Shown: positions 10,523-19,057 of the stretch, in pieces
Position numbering within the stretch: the first letter of the stretch is position 1
Layout of the letters: each line of letters starts with the position of its first letter
From: Rheinheimera pacifica
GTDB taxonomy: Bacteria; Pseudomonadota; Gammaproteobacteria; Enterobacterales; Alteromonadaceae
Direction: 5' to 3'
Assembly: GCF_900108485.1 (NCBI RefSeq)
Contig: NZ_FNXF01000006.1
Coordinates: 62,001 to 126,000 of the forward strand
Length of the DNA: 64,000 bases
Notes under the pieces: generated by a model
Databases searched by the model: none
The model's input: only the letters and a program-made list of their open reading frames with translations
What the model was told of the DNA's origin: nothing
Made by a program: the position numbers and the translations under genes

Positions 10523-11053
10523 TTATAAACCTTCGAACTCTTTTAAGCTCATTTCTTCATAAATCTGCTTACACCACTGCTTAACCCGTGGCTCCGTCAG
10601 TTCTGGCTGGCGATCTTCATCTACGCCCAGGCCAACAAAGTGGTTGCTATCAACCAGAGCTTTAGAGGCAACAAAATTGTAGCCGGCAGTTGGCCAGTGC
10701 CCGACGATAATTGCACCTTTAGGCTCAATAATATCGCGCAGGGTACCCATGGCATCAAGGAAGTACTCTGCGTAGTCTTCCTGATCACCGCAGCCAAAAA
10801 TAGCCACTAGTTTATTGTTGAAGTCGATGTTTTCCAGCTCAGGAAAAAAATCGTCCCAGTCACACTGTGCCTCACCGTAATACCAGGTCGGAATACCCAG
10901 TAACAGCAAATCAAAGGCTGCAATGTCTTCTTTGCTGCTTTTGGCGATATCACGCACGTCGAACAAGTGTTTGCCCAGTTCTTTCTGGATCATCTTGGCG
11001 ATATGTTCAGTGTTACCGGTATCGCTACCGAAAAAAATGCCTACAGTTGCCAT
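10523..11053 (-). CDS. fldA: Flavodoxin (long-chain)
   Basis: FMN electron carrier that replaces ferredoxin under iron limitation. 176 residues. The N-terminal FFGSDTGNTEHIAKMI is the FMN phosphate-binding loop. LGIPTWYYGEAQCDWDDF holds the aromatic residue stacking on the flavin, and FGCGDQEDYAEYF begins the long-chain insertion region. It is the last gene of a minus-strand operon ybfF-DUF2788-ybfE-fldA, with 13 bp to ybfE, and lies close to fur, as in E. coli. Confidence 0.96.
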   Translation of the reverse strand: MATVGIFFGSDTGNTEHIAKMIQKELGKHLFDVRDIAKSSKEDIAAFDLLLLGIPTWYYGEAQCDWDDFFPELENIDFNNKLVAIFGCGDQEDYAEYFLDAMGTLRDIIEPKGAIIVGHWPTAGYNFVASKALVDSNHFVGLGVDEDRQPELTEPRVKQWCKQIYEEMSLKEFEGL

Positions 11054-11066
11054 TAATCTAACCTTC

Positions 11067-11339
11067 TTACCTGGTTAACGCTTGTGTCAAAATATGTTCG
11101 ATATACGCACTGCGTGTCATCTCAGCTTGGTCTGCCTGCTGACTCAGCGCTGCGTATAGCTGGTCAGACACTTTAAATTCAATGCGTTTTAAACCTTTAC
11201 TGCGATCACGTTTGATTTGATTACGTTTGTTTAGTTTCAGCTGTTCTTCCCGTGGCAGCGGATTAGTTTTCGGCCGGCCGGGGCGCTTTTCCTGGGCAAA
11301 TAAATCAATCGTGGTGCGATCAGTGGCTATCTTCGCCAT
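11067..11339 (-). CDS. ybfE: LexA-regulated protein YbfE family (ribbon-helix-helix)
   Basis: 90 residues, strongly basic. An N-terminal AT-hook-like RPGRPKTNPL is followed by NKRNQIKRDRSKGLKRIEFKVSD and a ribbon-helix-helix-type C-terminus (LYAALSQQADQAEMTRSAYIEHIL), consistent with DNA binding. In E. coli the homologue lies beside fldA and is reported to be LexA-controlled. I did not find an SOS box here, and the gene sits inside an operon. Targets are unknown. Confidence 0.8.
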   Translation of the reverse strand: MAKIATDRTTIDLFAQEKRPGRPKTNPLPREEQLKLNKRNQIKRDRSKGLKRIEFKVSDQLYAALSQQADQAEMTRSAYIEHILTQALTR

Positions 11340-11353
11340 TAATCCTAACCTTA

Positions 11354-11554
11354 CTACTCGATAAAATAAGGTACTACGCTTTTGATGATAAATACTGCCG
11401 GCGACAGAAACAGCACCAGCCAGACAAAAAACTGTCCAAGCTTCGGTGCGTTACTCTTCTTTAGTACATCACGTATTGCCAGTACAATAAACAGGTACAA
11501 AATACCCAGTCCAAGCCATAAACCGATAGCCTCGTATTGCTCTAAAGACATCAT
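11354..11554 (-). CDS. DUF2788 small membrane protein
   Basis: 66 residues, probably two transmembrane helices (about 11-28 and 41-60) joined by a basic loop RDVLKKSNAPKLGQ. Its sequence and its position between ybfE and ybfF match the DUF2788 family of Alteromonadales. Function unknown. The start may be either of two adjacent ATG codons. Confidence 0.75.
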   Translation of the reverse strand: MMSLEQYEAIGLWLGLGILYLFIVLAIRDVLKKSNAPKLGQFFVWLVLFLSPAVFIIKSVVPYFIE

Positions 11555-11617
11555 GTTTTACCTGACCTGCAAAAAAGTGCGCGCACTATAGCATAAGTTC
11601 GCAAAAAATTTAGTGCG

Positions 11618-12391
11618 TTAGCTCAATAAAAAGTCCTTTACCAGCTTAGTAAAGGCCGCTGGTTTTTCGGCATGCAGCCAATGGCCGGTACCCTGGATAA
11701 TTTTCGCCTGCGCTGCCGGAAACACTTTGGTAATGGTGGCCTTATGTTCTGGCAGGATATAATCAGAATCACCACCTTTAATAAAGAGTACCGGCCCATT
11801 GTAACTGCCGCTGTCAATAGGATTGCTGACTAACTCGGCATAGTTGTCATAGAGTGCACTGAGGTTAAAGCGCCATTGAAACTTATCATCTTCTTTTATC
11901 AGGCTTTTAAGCAAAAATTGACGTACGCCACTTTCTTTAACGTGTTGTGCCAGTTGCTTATCGGCGTCGGCCCGATTTTCAATTTGGCTTAAATCGACCG
12001 AGTTTAAGCCGGTAAAGATACTGTTGTGCCGGGGCGGATAGCCTACTGGCGCAATATCGGCCAAAATAAGTTTGGATACACGCTCAGGGTAGGTAACGGC
12101 ATAAGTCATGGCGAGCTTGCCCCCCATAGAGTGACCCAGGATTACCGCTTTTTGAATATTAAGAGAATCCAGCGTTTGTGCCAGATCCTCTGCCATCAGC
12201 TGATAATTCATGTCGGCACTGTGGCCGGAGCGGCCATGATTGCGTACATCTACATTAATCACCTGATATTGCTCACTTAAACTGCGTTCAATAACGCCCA
12301 GATTCTCATAACTGCCAAACAAGCCATGAATAAGCACAACCGGCTCTTTGCTGCTGTCTTGCTGGCCGCTGATATGGGTATGTAAAAGCAT
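11618..12391 (-). CDS. ybfF: Alpha/beta hydrolase, YbfF-type esterase
   Basis: 257 residues (E. coli YbfF 254). Alpha/beta-hydrolase features: the oxyanion region HGLFGSYENLG, the nucleophile elbow GHSMGGK, a late acidic residue region (FIKGGDSDYI) and the catalytic His in GTGHWLHAEKP. E. coli YbfF hydrolyses short acyl-CoA and other esters in vitro; the natural substrate is not settled. It heads the minus-strand operon with DUF2788, ybfE and fldA and is divergent from seqA. Confidence 0.9.
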   Translation of the reverse strand: MLLHTHISGQQDSSKEPVVLIHGLFGSYENLGVIERSLSEQYQVINVDVRNHGRSGHSADMNYQLMAEDLAQTLDSLNIQKAVILGHSMGGKLAMTYAVTYPERVSKLILADIAPVGYPPRHNSIFTGLNSVDLSQIENRADADKQLAQHVKESGVRQFLLKSLIKEDDKFQWRFNLSALYDNYAELVSNPIDSGSYNGPVLFIKGGDSDYILPEHKATITKVFPAAQAKIIQGTGHWLHAEKPAAFTKLVKDFLLS

Positions 12392-12499
12392 AGAAAGCTC
12401 ATTTGGTTAACGGGTATGCTAGTCTAGCAAATCATGCCGCTGGCGTCAGTCGATAAGGCTTTATATAATGAGGCCACTTTTAGCGCACGGAATAAATAT

Positions 12500-13006
12500 A
12501 TGAAAACCATCGAAATAGATGATGAGCTATACCAGTACATTGCCGGCCAGACCCAAAAAATTGGTGAAAGTGCGTCTGAGATCTTACGTCGCTTATTGCT
12601 TGGTGACGATACAAAACCAGCTTTAGCAACACCGGAAGAGGCAGTATCGACACCGGCAACTCCAATCAGCAGTAGTATTTTTGACTTAATAAATAAGCAG
12701 GATTTACCGGCTGAATCGAGTGTAGTTGGCCGTTTTTTGTTTATTTTGTCTGCGCTGGCCCGGGCGCACAAAAAGCAGTTTACCAAAGTGCTGGAGATTA
12801 AAGGCCGCAACCGGCTGTATTTTGGCCGCAGTGCAGAGGAGTTGTCAGAAGCCGGCAGCAGTACCAACCCAAAACAAATTCCTAATACTGAATTTTGGGT
12901 GATTACCAACTCTAATACCACCCGCAAAAAAATGATGCTGACTGAGACAGCCATTAAACTCGGCTATAGTGAACAGGATGCAGAACGTATTCGCGATTTG
13001 TTATAA
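12500..13006 (+). CDS. seqA: Replication sequestration protein SeqA
   Basis: Binds hemimethylated GATC sites to delay re-initiation at oriC, so its presence implies Dam methylation. The ATG at 12500 gives 168 residues starting [15 protein letters not shown], the family N-terminus used for filament formation; 22 upstream in-frame codons are not family-like. The linker is variable. The C-terminal DNA-binding domain contains [27 protein letters not shown] and [17 protein letters not shown]. It is followed 11 bp later by pgm, the same order as in E. coli. Confidence 0.95.
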   Translation: MKTIEIDDELYQYIAGQTQKIGESASEILRRLLLGDDTKPALATPEEAVSTPATPISSSIFDLINKQDLPAESSVVGRFLFILSALARAHKKQFTKVLEIKGRNRLYFGRSAEELSEAGSSTNPKQIPNTEFWVITNSNTTRKKMMLTETAIKLGYSEQDAERIRDLL

Positions 13007-13017
13007 AAGGAAAAGTT

Positions 13018-14667
13018 ATGTCTTTACACCCACTGGCCGGGCAGCAGGTGCCTACATCGTTAGTGCCTAATATCAGCCGTCTGATGACGGCATACTATGT
13101 GCTGGAACCCGATGTACATACGCAACCTGAGCATAAAGTCAGTTTTGGCACGTCGGGCCATCGTGGCAGTGCGCTGAATTGCTCGTTTAATGAACCGCAT
13201 GTGCTGGCAATTTGTCAGGCGGTGGCGGATTACCGTAAAAAAAACGCGATTACCGGGCCATTATTTCTGGGTAAAGACACCCATGCTTTATCTGAAGCAG
13301 CATTTGCCACTGCGCTTGAGGTATTGATTGCCAATAAAATTCAGGTATGCATCCAAAAAGATCTTGGTTACACGCCAACGCCGGTCATTTCGCACGCTAT
13401 TCTGACGCAAAATAAAGGTGCAACCAGCCAACTGGCAGACGGTATTGTGATTACGCCCTCACATAATCCACCACAGGATGGCGGTATTAAGTACAACCCG
13501 CCACATGGCGGCCCGGCCGATACCGATGTAACCAACTGGATAGAACAACGCGCAAATGAATTGCTAGCCAAAGATCTGGAAGGCGTAAAAATGATGCCTT
13601 ATGCCCTGGCGCTGCAATCTGGCTATTGTCAGCATATTGATTATATTCAGCACTATGTGGATGATTTAGAAAACGTTATTGATATGGCCGCGATAGCCAA
13701 AGCAGGCATTAAAATTGGTGTCGACCCGCTGGGCGGCTCAGGCATTGCTTATTGGCCACGTATTGCAGAGCGCTATAGCCTGAACATTACTGTAGTAAAT
13801 GAAAAGGTTGATCCGGCGTTTGCCTTTATGCCATTGGACAAAGACGGGCAAATTCGTATGGATTGCTCCTCTGCCTATGCCATGGCTAATCTGATACAGC
13901 TAAAAGATCAGTTTGATATTGCAATAGGTAATGACCCGGATTTCGATCGCCACGGCATAGTGACCCGCAGTGGCGGGCTGATGAACCCTAATCATTATCT
14001 GGCAGTAGCCATTAATTATTTGCTTGCTAACCGGCCAGATTGGGCTGCAGAGCTGGCAATTGGTAAGACGCTGGTATCCAGCGCATTAATTGACAGAGTT
14101 GTGGCTGCACGCGGGCGTAATTTACTGGAAGTACCGGTAGGTTTTAAGTGGTTTGTCGAGGGTATGCATAACGGCAGTGTTGCTTTTGGCGGCGAAGAAA
14201 GTGCAGGGGCTAGTTTTTTACGGTTTGATGGCAGTGCCTGGTCTACCGACAAAGACGGTATTATTTTGGGGCTATTAGCAGCAGAAATGCTGGCAAAAAC
14301 TGGCGTAGATCCTTATCAGCAGTATCAGGCGCTTACACGAGAGCTTGGTTCGCCGTTGTATCGCCGTTTAGATGCCCCGGCCAGCAATGAGCAAAAAGCC
14401 GCCCTGAAAAAACTCGATGTAAAAAGTGTTAAGCAAACCACCTTAGCCGGCGATGACATTTTAGCTGTGCTAACCAAAGCGCCGGGAAATAATGCTGATA
14501 TAGGCGGGGTAAAAGTAGTCACCCGTAATGGTTGGTTTGCTGCCCGGCCATCAGGCACGGAAAACTCTTATAAAATTTATCTGGAGAGCTTCGTTGACCA
14601 GGGCCACCTGTTACAACTGGAGCACGATGCTAAGGCGTTTGTTGAATACGTATTCAGTCAGATATAA
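13018..14667 (+). CDS. pgm: Phosphoglucomutase (alpha-D-glucose phosphate-specific)
   Basis: Interconverts glucose-1-phosphate and glucose-6-phosphate. 549 residues (E. coli Pgm 546). Motifs in order: FGTSGHRGS; the phosphoserine loop [14 protein letters not shown]; the Mg site NDPDFDRHG; the sugar loop [10 protein letters not shown]; and the phosphate-binding [10 protein letters not shown]. An AAAAGG Shine-Dalgarno precedes the ATG, 11 bp after seqA. Lying between glycogen synthesis genes and glgP, it supplies or consumes the glucose-1-phosphate they share. Confidence 0.96.
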   Translation: MSLHPLAGQQVPTSLVPNISRLMTAYYVLEPDVHTQPEHKVSFGTSGHRGSALNCSFNEPHVLAICQAVADYRKKNAITGPLFLGKDTHALSEAAFATALEVLIANKIQVCIQKDLGYTPTPVISHAILTQNKGATSQLADGIVITPSHNPPQDGGIKYNPPHGGPADTDVTNWIEQRANELLAKDLEGVKMMPYALALQSGYCQHIDYIQHYVDDLENVIDMAAIAKAGIKIGVDPLGGSGIAYWPRIAERYSLNITVVNEKVDPAFAFMPLDKDGQIRMDCSSAYAMANLIQLKDQFDIAIGNDPDFDRHGIVTRSGGLMNPNHYLAVAINYLLANRPDWAAELAIGKTLVSSALIDRVVAARGRNLLEVPVGFKWFVEGMHNGSVAFGGEESAGASFLRFDGSAWSTDKDGIILGLLAAEMLAKTGVDPYQQYQALTRELGSPLYRRLDAPASNEQKAALKKLDVKSVKQTTLAGDDILAVLTKAPGNNADIGGVKVVTRNGWFAARPSGTENSYKIYLESFVDQGHLLQLEHDAKAFVEYVFSQI

Positions 14668-14693
14668 GGCGCTGAAAAGGCTATGATCTACAT

Positions 14694-14708
14694 TGTAATT
14701 AAATTACA
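14694..14708. promoter_or_regulatory. Perfect palindrome resembling a HexR operator upstream of glgP
   Basis: The 15-bp sequence TGTAATTAAATTACA is a perfect inverted repeat of 7-bp arms around one base, lying in the 153-bp pgm-glgP gap. As I recall it, the HexR box of gammaproteobacteria (an RpiR-family regulator responding to KDPG) has the form TGTAAT-N3-ATTACA, which this fits exactly. A weaker half-site, TGTAATAATTC, lies at 14756. Whether hexR exists in this genome is not visible. Confidence 0.5.
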
Positions 14709-14820
14709 TTTATAGCCTTCGATTTTGCCTTGAGCACTGTGATAGGGTATTTTTTTGTAATAATTCTACGCTTGGCGATATTATGTAGCTATCACAGGCA
14801 GAAAACTATCAGGATTTGTA

Positions 14821-17307
14821 ATGAAAAAACATACCTCAACTGCCAGTACTGGTGTAACACAAATTAACACCGAACAGCTGAAAGATCAGATTATCCGTCA
14901 TCTGCATTCCACCTTAGGTACCGACGTAAATAAAGCCAGTCCACAGGCGTGGTGGCGGGCTACCTGTGCGGCGGTAAACGAGCAGGTTTATGACGGCCTG
15001 CGCAACACTCAGCGCACGCACTATGAAAACAACACCCGCGCTTTGCATTATTTTAGCCTGGAATACCTGATGGGCCGTTTGTTCAGCAATAACCTGCATA
15101 ATCTGGGGTTGTATGAACAAGCCAAACAGGCACTGTCAGAGCTTGGGCTAAATATTGCTGATCTGGAAGATCAGGAAGAAGATATGGCACTGGGCAATGG
15201 TGGCCTGGGGCGTTTAGCGGCGTGCTTCATCGATTCTCTGGCCACACTGAATTATCCGGCAATTGGCTACGGCATTCATTATGAGCATGGCTTGTTTCAG
15301 CAAAGTTTTCAGGATGGCCGTCAGATAGAGCGGCCGGATAGCTGGCGCGAATATGCTAACCCCTGGGAGATTTGCCGGCCTGAGTCAGTTCAGGAAATTT
15401 CAGTATACGGTTATGTTGAAACGGTATACGACCTGCAAGGTAAAATGAAAAAAGTATGGCATCCGGGCCGCATTATCAAAGGTGTGCCATGGGATATTCC
15501 GATCGTAGGTTATAACGGCAGTTCAGTGAATGTGTTGCGGTTATGGGAAAGCCGGGCCAGTGACTTTTTTAACTGGGACGTATTTAACTCTGGTGGTTAT
15601 ATAGACGCTTCGCGCGAGAATATCGAAGCGGAGACTATCTCTAAAGTACTGTACCCGAACGATGAAACCGATGCCGGCAAGGAACTTCGCTTAATTCAGC
15701 AGTACTTTTTTGTTTCCTGTTCATTAAAAGACATTATTCGCCGCTATAAACGCACGCATGCCGATGACTGGAGCGACTTTGCCAAGCAGGTGGTTATTCA
15801 GCTGAATGACACACACCCGGCAGTGTCTATACCCGAGTTGATGCGTATTCTGGTTGACCGTGCTGAAATGCAGTGGGATCAAGCCTGGAATATCTGCCAG
15901 CAGGTTTTTGCCTATACTAACCATACCTTATTGCCTGAAGCTCTGGAAAAATGGCCGGTACGGTTATTTGAGAAAGTATTACCGCGCCACCTGGAAATTA
16001 TCTACGAAATTAACCGCCGCTTCCTGGTAGAGCAGGTTGATGTGTTGTGGCCGGGTGACAATGAGAAAAAACGCAAACTGTCGATCATCGAAGAAGGCCA
16101 TGATGCTATGGTGCGAATGGGCCACTTATCAGTGGTGGGTTCGTTCCGGGTGAATGGTGTAGCTGAAATTCACTCAAAACTGGTTAAGTCAGATTTATTC
16201 CCGGAAATGGTAGCCCTGTGGCCAGATAAATTTACGAATGTCACCAATGGTGTGACACCAAGACGCTGGTTAAAAGCCTGTAACCCGAAACTGGCGAAAT
16301 TGCTGGATGACAATATTGGCTCTGAATGGCCAACTGATTTAAAGCAATTGTCTAAGTTTGCTGCCTTTGCTGATGATGTTAAAATTCAGGACGCCTTTAT
16401 AGCGATTAAGCAACAGAATAAAGCTGACCTGGCAAATGTGGTGAAAAAGCTGACGCATATTGATATTGATCCGCATGCCATTTTTGATATTCAGATTAAG
16501 CGGCTGCATGAGTATAAGCGCCAGCACCTGAACCTGTTGCATATACTGGCGTTATACCGTCGTATTCTGCAGGAGCCTGATTATGACATGGTGCCACGTG
16601 TATTTCTGTTTGGTGCTAAAGCAGCGCCGGGCTATAAGCTGGCCAAAGAAATTATTTATGCCATTAATAAAGTTGCTGAGAAAATTAACCACGATAAGCG
16701 GGTGAAAAACCGGTTAAAAGTGGTATTTATGCCCAATTACCGGGTAACTCTGGCAGAGAAAATGATACCGGCCGCTGATGTATCTGAGCAAATTTCTACT
16801 GCAGGTAAGGAAGCCTCAGGTACTGGCAATATGAAGCTGGCACTGAACGGCGCTATTACGGTGGGCACTTTGGATGGTGCCAATATCGAAATTGCTGAGG
16901 AAGTGGGTGACGACAATATCGCTATCTTTGGTCTGACAGTAGATGAAGTAAAAGCTTTACATGCCAACGGCTACAACAGTATGGATTATTACTATGCTAA
17001 TCCAGAAATTAAAGCCATTCTGGACTGGCTGGAAACCGACTATTTTACACCCGGTAAGCCAGGCGAGTTAGCGGCCATTAAGCGCAGTCTGCTGGAGGGG
17101 GGCGACCCTTACCTGGTGCTGGCGGATTTCGAAAGCTACGTTAAAGCCCAGCAGAAAATAGATCAGTGGTATCGCGATAAATCACTGTGGGCTAAAAAAG
17201 CCATACTCAATACTGCCTCGGTAGGCAAGTTTACCTCTGACCGTTCTATCGAGGACTATGTCAGCCGGGTATGGCATTTAGAGAAGTGCCATATCAGACG
17301 CGATTAA
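14821..17307 (+). CDS. glgP: Glycogen/maltodextrin phosphorylase
   Basis: GT35 enzyme releasing glucose-1-phosphate from alpha-1,4-glucan. 828 residues (E. coli GlgP 815). The N-terminal half contains [13 protein letters not shown] and [13 protein letters not shown]. The C-terminal half contains the phosphate and PLP region [19 protein letters not shown], with the PLP lysine at residue 672, then [17 protein letters not shown]. It could be called MalP on sequence alone. The context (pgm, glgC and glgA nearby) favours a glycogen role. A HexR-like palindrome lies upstream and a strong terminator follows. Confidence 0.93.
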   Translation: MKKHTSTASTGVTQINTEQLKDQIIRHLHSTLGTDVNKASPQAWWRATCAAVNEQVYDGLRNTQRTHYENNTRALHYFSLEYLMGRLFSNNLHNLGLYEQAKQALSELGLNIADLEDQEEDMALGNGGLGRLAACFIDSLATLNYPAIGYGIHYEHGLFQQSFQDGRQIERPDSWREYANPWEICRPESVQEISVYGYVETVYDLQGKMKKVWHPGRIIKGVPWDIPIVGYNGSSVNVLRLWESRASDFFNWDVFNSGGYIDASRENIEAETISKVLYPNDETDAGKELRLIQQYFFVSCSLKDIIRRYKRTHADDWSDFAKQVVIQLNDTHPAVSIPELMRILVDRAEMQWDQAWNICQQVFAYTNHTLLPEALEKWPVRLFEKVLPRHLEIIYEINRRFLVEQVDVLWPGDNEKKRKLSIIEEGHDAMVRMGHLSVVGSFRVNGVAEIHSKLVKSDLFPEMVALWPDKFTNVTNGVTPRRWLKACNPKLAKLLDDNIGSEWPTDLKQLSKFAAFADDVKIQDAFIAIKQQNKADLANVVKKLTHIDIDPHAIFDIQIKRLHEYKRQHLNLLHILALYRRILQEPDYDMVPRVFLFGAKAAPGYKLAKEIIYAINKVAEKINHDKRVKNRLKVVFMPNYRVTLAEKMIPAADVSEQISTAGKEASGTGNMKLALNGAITVGTLDGANIEIAEEVGDDNIAIFGLTVDEVKALHANGYNSMDYYYANPEIKAILDWLETDYFTPGKPGELAAIKRSLLEGGDPYLVLADFESYVKAQQKIDQWYRDKSLWAKKAILNTASVGKFTSDRSIEDYVSRVWHLEKCHIRRD

Positions 17308-17318
17308 GCTGCTACCGA

Positions 17319-17345
17319 AAAGCCTGTCACTGACAGGCTTTTTTT
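17319..17345 (+). terminator. Rho-independent terminator after glgP
   Basis: A GC-rich hairpin (AAAGCCTGTCA / TGACAGGCTTT) followed by a run of T residues, 12 bp past the glgP stop. It isolates the methyltransferase operon downstream. Confidence 0.85.
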
Positions 17346-17418
17346 ATCGCTGATGAAATATCGGCATGTAATAGGTAAATCTTTGGCTATATTAGAATAA
17401 GTTCAGCTTTGTGCGGGC

Positions 17419-17448
17419 TTGCTTCCCACCATAGCAACGCCTTATAGT
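17419..17448 (+). promoter_or_regulatory. Candidate sigma70 promoter of the borosin-like operon
   Basis: TTGCTT (17419-17424) and TATAGT (17443-17448) are 18 bp apart, ending 25 bp before the TTG start codon of the methyltransferase gene. This would give a short leader. Found by eye. Confidence 0.35.
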
Positions 17449-17473
17449 GTGAAAAAAAATCAAGGACGTCATT

Positions 17474-18265
17474 TTGCAAACAGGCAGTTTAGTTTGTGTC
17501 GGCACCGGTATGACACTGGGCTCGCATATCAGCCCGCTTTCCCGTAGTTATATTGAACAGGCCGACGTGGTGTTTGTGCTGGTAGCCGACGGTATTACTG
17601 AAAAGTGGATAGAGCAGATGAATGCTGATGTGCGTTCACTCCAGCCTTACTATCTGGAAGGCAAATCCCGCATGCTCACTTATCGCGAGATGGTTGCTGC
17701 TATGCTGGCTGAAGTTAAAGCGGGTAAAAAGGTGGTAGGGGCGTTTTACGGCCATCCGGGCGTATTTGCCTGGGTGCCGCACAATGCCATCAAGCAAGCC
17801 CGTGAACTGGGTTTTACCGCCCATATGGAGCCGGGTATTTCAGCAGAAGATTGTTTGTATGCTGATTTAGGCATCGACCCCGGCACTTATGGCTGCCAGC
17901 ACTATGAAGCCAGCCAGTTTATGTTTTATAAACGCAATATTGATACCGCTGCCTATCTGATATTGTGGCAGGTAGCGGTATCCGGGGATCGCTCTTTAGC
18001 TCGATTCTCTGCGACACCTGCTTTTATGCAACTATTTGTGCAAATGCTGTTGGAATATTATCCGGCAGACCATAATGTCATTTTATATGAAGCTGCTACT
18101 TTACCTATCCAATTTCCAAGAGTGGAGCAGTTGAAATTATCTGAGTTACCTAATGCTATCCTTGATTTAAAAACTACGTTAGTTATCCCTCCGGCTCAGA
18201 AATTACAACCTAACCAGACGATTTTAGCGCAGTTAGCTGCAATGGGGGCGGAACTCGATGTTTAA
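17474..18265 (+). CDS. Stand-alone borosin-type peptide alpha-N-methyltransferase (tetrapyrrole methylase fold)
   Basis: 263 residues, SAM-dependent TP-methylase fold. Motifs seen: the N-terminal glycine loop VGTGMTLGSH; DVVFVLVADG; YGHPGVFAWVPHNAI (from residue 92); and PGISAEDCLYADLGIDPG (from residue 120) followed by GCQHYEASQF. The YGHPG and PGxSAEDCLxADLGxDPxxxGCQxYEA signatures are those of borosin methyltransferases (fungal OphMA, Shewanella SonM), which N-methylate peptide backbones, rather than of cobalamin or siroheme methylases. The enzyme is not fused to a peptide, so it would be a split borosin enzyme acting on a separate precursor. The start is TTG behind AAGGA. Its stop overlaps the ATG of the GNAT gene. 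A different methylation substrate cannot be excluded. Confidence 0.8.
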   Translation: MQTGSLVCVGTGMTLGSHISPLSRSYIEQADVVFVLVADGITEKWIEQMNADVRSLQPYYLEGKSRMLTYREMVAAMLAEVKAGKKVVGAFYGHPGVFAWVPHNAIKQARELGFTAHMEPGISAEDCLYADLGIDPGTYGCQHYEASQFMFYKRNIDTAAYLILWQVAVSGDRSLARFSATPAFMQLFVQMLLEYYPADHNVILYEAATLPIQFPRVEQLKLSELPNAILDLKTTLVIPPAQKLQPNQTILAQLAAMGAELDV

Positions 18266-18755
18266 TGCTGCTGATTTTACCCTGGCAGCTGAAAACTATA
18301 GCGTTAGCGTAATCATGGCTGATGCCCGAGACACTTATATCAGTTTATTTACTGATGCAAAAACGATGAGATGTATTGGGCCAACACTGTCTTCAGAACT
18401 TGCTCAGCAGCATTTCTCTGCGGCCCAGCATTCCAGTTCCCGGAAGCTGACCTCTCAGCTGTATCTGAGTATTAAACTGGCTGATACCGCCAAAGTCATT
18501 GGTATATTTTCAGTTCGTACAACAGCTCTGGATAAAAGTGTTGAAGTAGGTATTATGCTGCTTAGACAATATCACTGTTCAGGGCTTGCTAAAGATGTTG
18601 TTAAAGCCGTATGCGAGCGTATTTTTACTTGTTATGAAGTTAAAAGTGTAATTTGCAATATTCAGCAGCGTAACCTGGCAGCGCGAAAATTGGTAGGTAG
18701 CCTAGGCTTCACCAATGCAGGTTCAGGTTTAAGCTATAGATTAGATAAATATTAA
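18258..18755 (+). CDS. GNAT family N-acetyltransferase (RimJ/RimL-like)
   Basis: 165 residues. The ATG lies inside the end of the methyltransferase gene (8-nt overlap) behind GGGGGCGG, so the two are translationally coupled. GNAT features: a beta-strand IKLADTAKVIGIFSVRTT, then VEVGIMLLRQYHCSGLAKDVVKAVCE, which carries the acetyl-CoA pyrophosphate region, and the late NIQQRNLAARKLVGSLGF typical of RimJ/RimL-type enzymes. Substrate unknown. The context suggests tailoring of the peptide product or a resistance role, which is inference. Confidence 0.75.
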   Translation: MFNAADFTLAAENYSVSVIMADARDTYISLFTDAKTMRCIGPTLSSELAQQHFSAAQHSSSRKLTSQLYLSIKLADTAKVIGIFSVRTTALDKSVEVGIMLLRQYHCSGLAKDVVKAVCERIFTCYEVKSVICNIQQRNLAARKLVGSLGFTNAGSGLSYRLDKY

Positions 18756-18769
18756 TAAGAGGCAGCATT

Positions 18770-19045
18770 ATGCACTCAATAATAAAAGTTTTAGAAACTT
18801 TGGGGACGACAGCCGATTTTTCTGAATTACCAAACGAACGGCTTAATAGTGTTTTTAATCCTCTCGACATAGATACTGAGGTTCAACAGGCGATAAGAGA
18901 GAGAAATGTAGCGAAGCTAGAAGCTCTACTGGACGTGAGACATAAGATCGTTTGTATGATTAATCAGCCCGATCCGGAAGACACTCCTGTTGAGCTACCA
19001 GAACCTGAAGAAGAAGAGCCCACTCAGTCAAGCGCTTGGCGCTAA
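18770..19045 (+). CDS. Candidate split-borosin RiPP precursor 1
   Basis: 91 residues, ATG behind AAGAGG, 14 bp after the GNAT gene and 12 bp before a GGDEF gene. It aligns without gaps over residues 1-64 with the 91-residue protein at 20954. Shared: LETLG (8-12), VFNPLD (28-33), VQ-x-AI (38-42), LEALL (50-54), then VR-x-K-[IV]-V-C-x-I (56-64). The helical N-terminus with an L-x-x-LG motif resembles, from memory, the recognition domain of the Shewanella borosin precursor SonA. The hydrophobic KIVCMI segment is the likely core, and residues 66-91 are Pro/Glu-rich, a possible follower. No signal peptide. The precursor role is inferred from context, not from a characterised homologue. Confidence 0.65.
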   Translation: MHSIIKVLETLGTTADFSELPNERLNSVFNPLDIDTEVQQAIRERNVAKLEALLDVRHKIVCMINQPDPEDTPVELPEPEEEEPTQSSAWR

Positions 19046-19057
19046 TCAAGTTTAACG

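Noticed and set aside
12424-12954. 176-residue minus-strand open frame opposite seqA
   Set aside because: seqA on the plus strand is certain from sequence and synteny; the antisense frame has shadow-like Ser/Leu/Val composition.
17474-18265. Methylase as a cobalamin or siroheme biosynthesis enzyme
   Set aside because: No cob, cbi or cys genes nearby, and the PGISAEDCLYADLG and GCQHYEA motifs match borosin-type enzymes instead.
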